DNA of 14,771 nt from Ruminococcaceae bacterium UBA6842 (GTDB lineage Bacteria; Bacillota; Clostridia; Oscillospirales; Acutalibacteraceae): positions 8,714-23,484 of the forward strand of contig DKDS01000045.1 of the NCBI GenBank assembly GCA_002451855.1. The letters run 5' to 3'. Below, one piece after another: positions 14,600-14,771 of this stretch; within the stretch, counting starts at the first letter, position 1; every line of letters begins with the position of its first letter. The position numbers and the translations under genes were made by a program. The notes beneath the pieces were generated by a model, which saw only the letters and a program-made list of their open reading frames with translations, had not been told where the DNA came from and searched no databases.

Positions 14600-14770
14600 T
14601 TATATAACTGCTAATCCGAGCAGAAAGCTGCGTTCAGAAGCATACCGACTTACGGACTTTGCCGCCGCCATAATCGGTATGAGTTTTAATATACTTTCCT
14701 TGCTTTTTCCTGCACATTCACAGTAAAAATCAAGGTACTTTTCGGCTGTTTTTTTATCAATAAATAAATA
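14600..14770 (-). CDS. 3' end of an unidentified gene (C-terminal 56 residues)
   Basis: An open frame enters from the right edge and ends at TAA (14602-14600). Its 56 residues include KTAEKYLDFYCECAGKSKE, LIPIMAAAKSVSRYA and a final SFLLGLAVI. The composition and codon use look like real coding sequence, and the stop lies 21 bases before the next start with that gene's GGAGG in between. The pattern of a 'YL..Y....G' helix followed by a 'WLPIVAAARL'-like segment recalls the C-terminal helices of aminoglycoside-phosphotransferase-type (APH) small-molecule kinases, but that match is weak and made from memory. The rest lies outside the window. It may belong to the hydrogenase unit or only run into it. 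No terminator or promoter is seen between the two genes. Confidence 0.6.
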   Translation of the reverse strand, partial: YLFIDKKTAEKYLDFYCECAGKSKESILKLIPIMAAAKSVSRYASERSFLLGLAVI

Positions 14771-14771
14771 T

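Noticed and set aside
1..14771. CRISPR array, insertion sequence, phage genes, tRNA or rRNA genes
   Set aside because: No regularly spaced direct repeats, transposase motifs, terminal inverted repeats or RNA-gene signatures were seen; coding density is nearly complete.

Overview
All genes in this window lie on the minus strand. They form two transcription units, read from high to low coordinates. The content points to an anaerobic low-to-medium GC Firmicute of the class Clostridia, probably near Ruminococcaceae/Oscillospiraceae. The reasons are the ylmE-sepF-ylmH division cluster, the miaB-ylbF/ymcA-mutS-mutL order (as in Bacillus, but without cotE), strong AGGAG ribosome binding sites with several TTG starts, and two [FeFe]-hydrogenase genes in an arrangement resembling the HydA2/HydS pair reported from Ruminococcus albus. 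No tRNA, rRNA, CRISPR array, insertion sequence or phage gene is visible.

Region 1 (14770 down to 9950) is a hydrogen-related unit. It opens with the 3' end of an unidentified gene, then an 80-residue thioredoxin-fold [2Fe-2S] protein, and then a 559-residue HydS-type protein (two [4Fe-4S] clusters, an H-cluster domain, a further [4Fe-4S] motif, a PAS domain and a helical tail). A SpoIIE/PP2C-type phosphatase with an unassigned C-terminal domain follows, and then a 474-residue Cys-rich [FeFe]-hydrogenase. A clear intrinsic terminator ends the unit. My reading is that H2 or redox state is sensed by the H-cluster/PAS protein and passed to the phosphatase, next to a hydrogenase that could be the controlled enzyme or the H2 source. 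No kinase, anti-sigma factor or phosphoprotein partner is inside the window.

Region 2 (9901 down to 1, continuing off the edge) is a long housekeeping operon. It starts at a near-consensus sigma-A promoter placed just after the terminator of region 1. The order is miaB, a YlbF/YmcA-family protein with a Cys-rich tail, mutS, mutL, miaA, an HlyD-like membrane-anchored protein, ylmE/yggS, sepF, and the start of ylmH. Genes overlap by 1 to 23 bases or are separated by at most 36 bases, so one transcript is likely. It links both steps of ms2i6A37 tRNA modification (MiaA, MiaB), mismatch repair (MutS, MutL), a likely RNase Y-complex factor and cell division (SepF).

Most of the window is ordinary, conserved Clostridia content. 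The hydrogenase/PAS/phosphatase unit is the part most worth attention. Secondary points are the Cys-rich tail of the YlbF/YmcA protein, the HlyD-like protein without a transporter, and the TTG start of miaB behind an out-of-frame ATG mini-ORF. The only gap above 100 bases is 9842-9990, which holds the terminator and promoter.
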